Shown: one piece after another, positions 61,567 through 64,000 of the stretch | How the letters are laid out: the number at the start of each line of letters is the position of its first letter | Position numbering within the stretch: position 1 is the first letter of the stretch | Source of the DNA: Neocallimastix lanati (nom. inval.) | Lineage: Eukaryota > Neocallimastigomycota > Neocallimastigomycetes > Neocallimastigales > Neocallimastigaceae | Assembly (NCBI GenBank): GCA_016946835.1 | Contig: JACVTC010000095.1 | Coordinates: 75,001 to 139,000, forward strand | Reading direction: 5' to 3' | DNA length: 64,000 bases | Notes under the pieces: generated by a model | What the model saw: only the letters and a program-made list of their open reading frames with translations | Databases searched by the model: none | What the model was told of the DNA's origin: nothing | Made by a program: the position numbers and the translations under genes

Positions 61567-62606
61567 ATTAAAATAAATAAAGTAAAGTAGAATAAGTTTT
61601 CAAAGGTAAAGAATAGGCGGTAGAATCCAGAAGTTCCCAAAGTGGCAGTAGAGATTCCAATAATCCAAAAGGTAGTAGATAGGTAGTAGAGATTCCAAAA
61701 GTTCAAAAGTTGTTTATTGGTAGGTTTCCAAGGTTAATGGATAAGAACACAAAATTTTAATAACACTTTATAATATTTTATAATTAAATATTTTTATTTT
61801 ATAATTATTTATCAAAAATTACTGAAATATAAACTAGATTATATAGTATTGGACCAACTAAATATATAATCTATCAAAGTTTTATACGATAAGTTCCTTT
61901 AGCCTTTTAGTGATAACGCAGATAAAATCGATTGTTAATGTCTTATAGACAAAAGGAAGTAATATTGTTAGATTCTTTATTATGTCTAACTTATTGTTAG
62001 CTGAAAAGAATAAAACAAATTATTTTCCCCTATATCAATAGTATCTGAACACTAAAATGTTACGAAAACAGAGACCAACTTCTGTCGCTTTGGAAGTCGT
62101 ATAAACCTTATATTTATATTTTAATCTTTGTTTTCTTAATTATAAAATTATAATATTAATTATAAAATTATTGATTGATAAAATAGAATAGTACTATTGA
62201 CTCACAACTATAGAAAAAACCGTCAGTACTATTATAACTAGTGCCGCGAGTAAGCACGAAATAAAATTTTAAAATACTATATAGTTTTAATCATACGCCT
62301 TCGGTGACGTAAGCTCCTTATTCGCCAGAGTTGTTGCAAACCTAGAACCGTTTTCCTTTATAATAGGCTACGGTGCTCTCTTATAGAGTTTTACCTAGTC
62401 TAGAACCAAATCTATTCGTCGAGTGCAACACTAAAGAAGACAATTCTTCTAACTCTGTATATGAGCTCTATTCGCTCGTATAAACGCTTTTTAAATAAAT
62501 AAATAAAAAATAAAATGGCACAGGTTTTTCTTGCTATTATTTCAAGCAAGTAATTTATTAAAATAATTAAAAATAAAAATTATTATAATTATTAATATTA
62601 TTATTA

Positions 62607-62649
<43 letters not shown>

Positions 62650-62889
62650 CTAAGCTAATTTAAAAAATTATTATTTTTGTTATAAATTAAATGAAAAATT
62701 TTTTTTTTTTTATCTAAAACTAATTGATTTATTCACTAAATTAATCTAAAATATTTATCTAAAAATTAAAGATTTTTCTTACTAAATTAATTTAATATTA
62801 TTTATCTAATTATAAATTAATTTTGTTGGTAAATATTTGAATTAATTTTAAAGGGTTAAGGTAATATAAGATTAATTTAATATTATCTA

Positions 62890-62930
<41 letters not shown>

Positions 62931-63414
62931 GTTAAGGTAATGTAAGTTTTATCTTAATAGGGTAGTACAAGTTTAATTTGAATTATATGATCGGGTAGTA
63001 CAAGAATTTTTGTTATAAAAATTAATTTCAACAACCATAGGATTAGGATTATCCGGTAATATAATAGATACAAAGGATTGAATTATATAATAGTGAGGGT
63101 AACTCAAAACGGACAAGGTGATAATTTGAATAGGAATCAATAGGCAGTAATTATTCGTCTGGAAGGAGATAGAATCCGAGATTAAAAGATATAGAAGTCC
63201 GGTATTAAAGAGATAGTAGATAAGAAGATTTATTCAAAGATTATTAGACTAAGATAGAGAGAACCGGAGTAGGTATTTGTTCTTTAATAGTAAAATAGTA
63301 AAAGTAGAAACCCAACGATTGCCAAAAGATATTGAGAAGGTAGAATTCCTAAAGGTAGAATGTCTGTGGGATAGCGTAAAGGTATTGAGGGCTTGGATTA
63401 GCTGGTGCTTTTAT
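61567..63414 (-). other. Long structured leader of element E
   Basis: About 1.85 kb without coding sequence. A less AT-rich block at 62040-62490 has several hairpins: TATATGAGC/GCTCGTATA (62458-62482), AGAAG/CTTCT (62436-62451), CTCT/AGAG near 62378-62390, GTGC/GCAC near 62243-62265. Poly-T runs lie at 62610-62646 and 62888-62925. Near the ORF, GGTAGTAGA(T/G)ATTCC-like units repeat (61615-61695). The primer site region starts ATAAAAGCACC, like B's ATAAAAACTCC. Confidence 0.55.
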
Positions 63415-64000
63415 TGTAACGGAGGTGCTTCTATTGTAAAGGCGGGATGAGATATAGAAACACAGAAAGGAGAAAACTCAATAGGTTTACACTATCTGTA
63501 TAAATAATTCGTTTTATTAGAAATATTTTTTATTAATTATAAAATTTAAAATAATTATTAATATTAATCAACAAGGTAATATTTCGAATTACTTATACGT
63601 TAATTATTATTAATAAAAGCACGAAGAAAAATATTTTCATTCGTGAAGTTCGCACTATTTATACTTTTAACGGAAAAACAGTTTTAACATGTAAAAATAA
63701 TTTTAAAGAAATATTTAGAAACATGTTTATAATAATTAATAATGTAAAGTTTCTAGAATATAGATTTTAATTGATGAAAATGAATCTTATCAAAAAAAGA
63801 ATAAAATAATTTATATAATAAGAATTTCTAAATTCATTTCGGTTAAATTACAAACCGAAAGAATCTTTAACTTTCTATAATTTTATACAGAAAGAATATT
63901 CAAGAAGATATTATTAATAATTAATAAAATAATTAATAAAATAATTATTTATGCAAAATGGGTTGAGGTGTGAGTCGAACCCATGAAGTATTGGTCATGA
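63415..64000 (-). repeat. 5' LTR of element E (cut by window end)
   Basis: Starts TGTAACGGAGG as the left copy does and follows it to the end of the window; about 59 bp lie beyond. Confidence 0.92.

Larger units (their letters stand above)
58154..64000 (-). mobile_element. Ty3/gypsy chromodomain element E, non-autonomous, runs off the window
   Basis: Minus-strand element inserted in D. 3' LTR 58154-58798 (645 bp), polypurine tract, one coding frame (59128-61566), long leader (61567-63414) and 5' LTR from 63415, of which 586 bp are in the window. The LTRs look identical over the shared part except possibly the last base. Same family as B by gag, protease, chromodomain, LTR ends and polypurine tract. 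It lacks most of RT and RNase H, so it depends on relatives. Very young. Left flank is GGAAT; the right flank is not visible. Confidence 0.88.

Overview
The window is extremely AT-rich (mostly A/T outside genes) with long poly-A/poly-T runs, Asn/Ser-rich coding sequence, one small AT-rich intron and many Ty3/gypsy-type LTR retroelements. This fits an anaerobic gut fungus (Neocallimastigomycota) best; a Dictyostelium-like amoeba is a weaker alternative. The organism is an inference, since no rRNA, tRNA or conserved host gene is present to settle it.

Layout. Positions 1-9409 hold no gene I can support, only AT sequence with heptanucleotide and 36-bp repeats. One host gene (9410-13063, two exons) encodes a long disordered Ser/Asn/Asp-rich protein of unknown function. 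From about 14345 to the end nearly everything is LTR retroelement: an old LTR and relic (14345-16990); element A (17060-29122), split by a very young and apparently whole chromodomain element B (18155-24444, TSD CTTAC); a cluster of solo LTRs between two inverted copies of the A LTR (27405-31381); element F on the plus strand (31382-38478, broken, its 5' LTR carrying another insertion, H); element C on the minus strand (38479-46223, gag and pol open, outer part of one LTR missing); element J (46228-51714, minus, non-autonomous); a string of solo LTRs K, G, L1, L2 (51719-56506), with further solo LTRs inserted in G and L1; element D (56511-58153, minus), cut by element E (58154 to beyond 64000, minus, non-autonomous but with one long open frame). 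Element letters are local names used only in this annotation.

Most unusual points. (1) Neighbouring LTRs lie end to end, separated at nine of nine junctions only by a run of 3-6 A, with TG/CA-type ends on both sides; in two separate places a K-type LTR is followed by a G LTR. This suggests insertion aimed at the A-tract beside an existing LTR. (2) The 5' leaders of B, C, E and J carry arrays of hairpins; in C and J there are three each, with a constant loop and stems that differ by compensatory changes. (3) C and J have textbook -1 slippery heptamers in the right phase before the gag stop. (4) The LTR of E contains a tRNA-like stretch with a perfect Pol III A box and B box. (5) Two solo LTR insertions (F-type and M) can be compared with uninterrupted sister copies in the same window, which fixes their ends and target duplications exactly.
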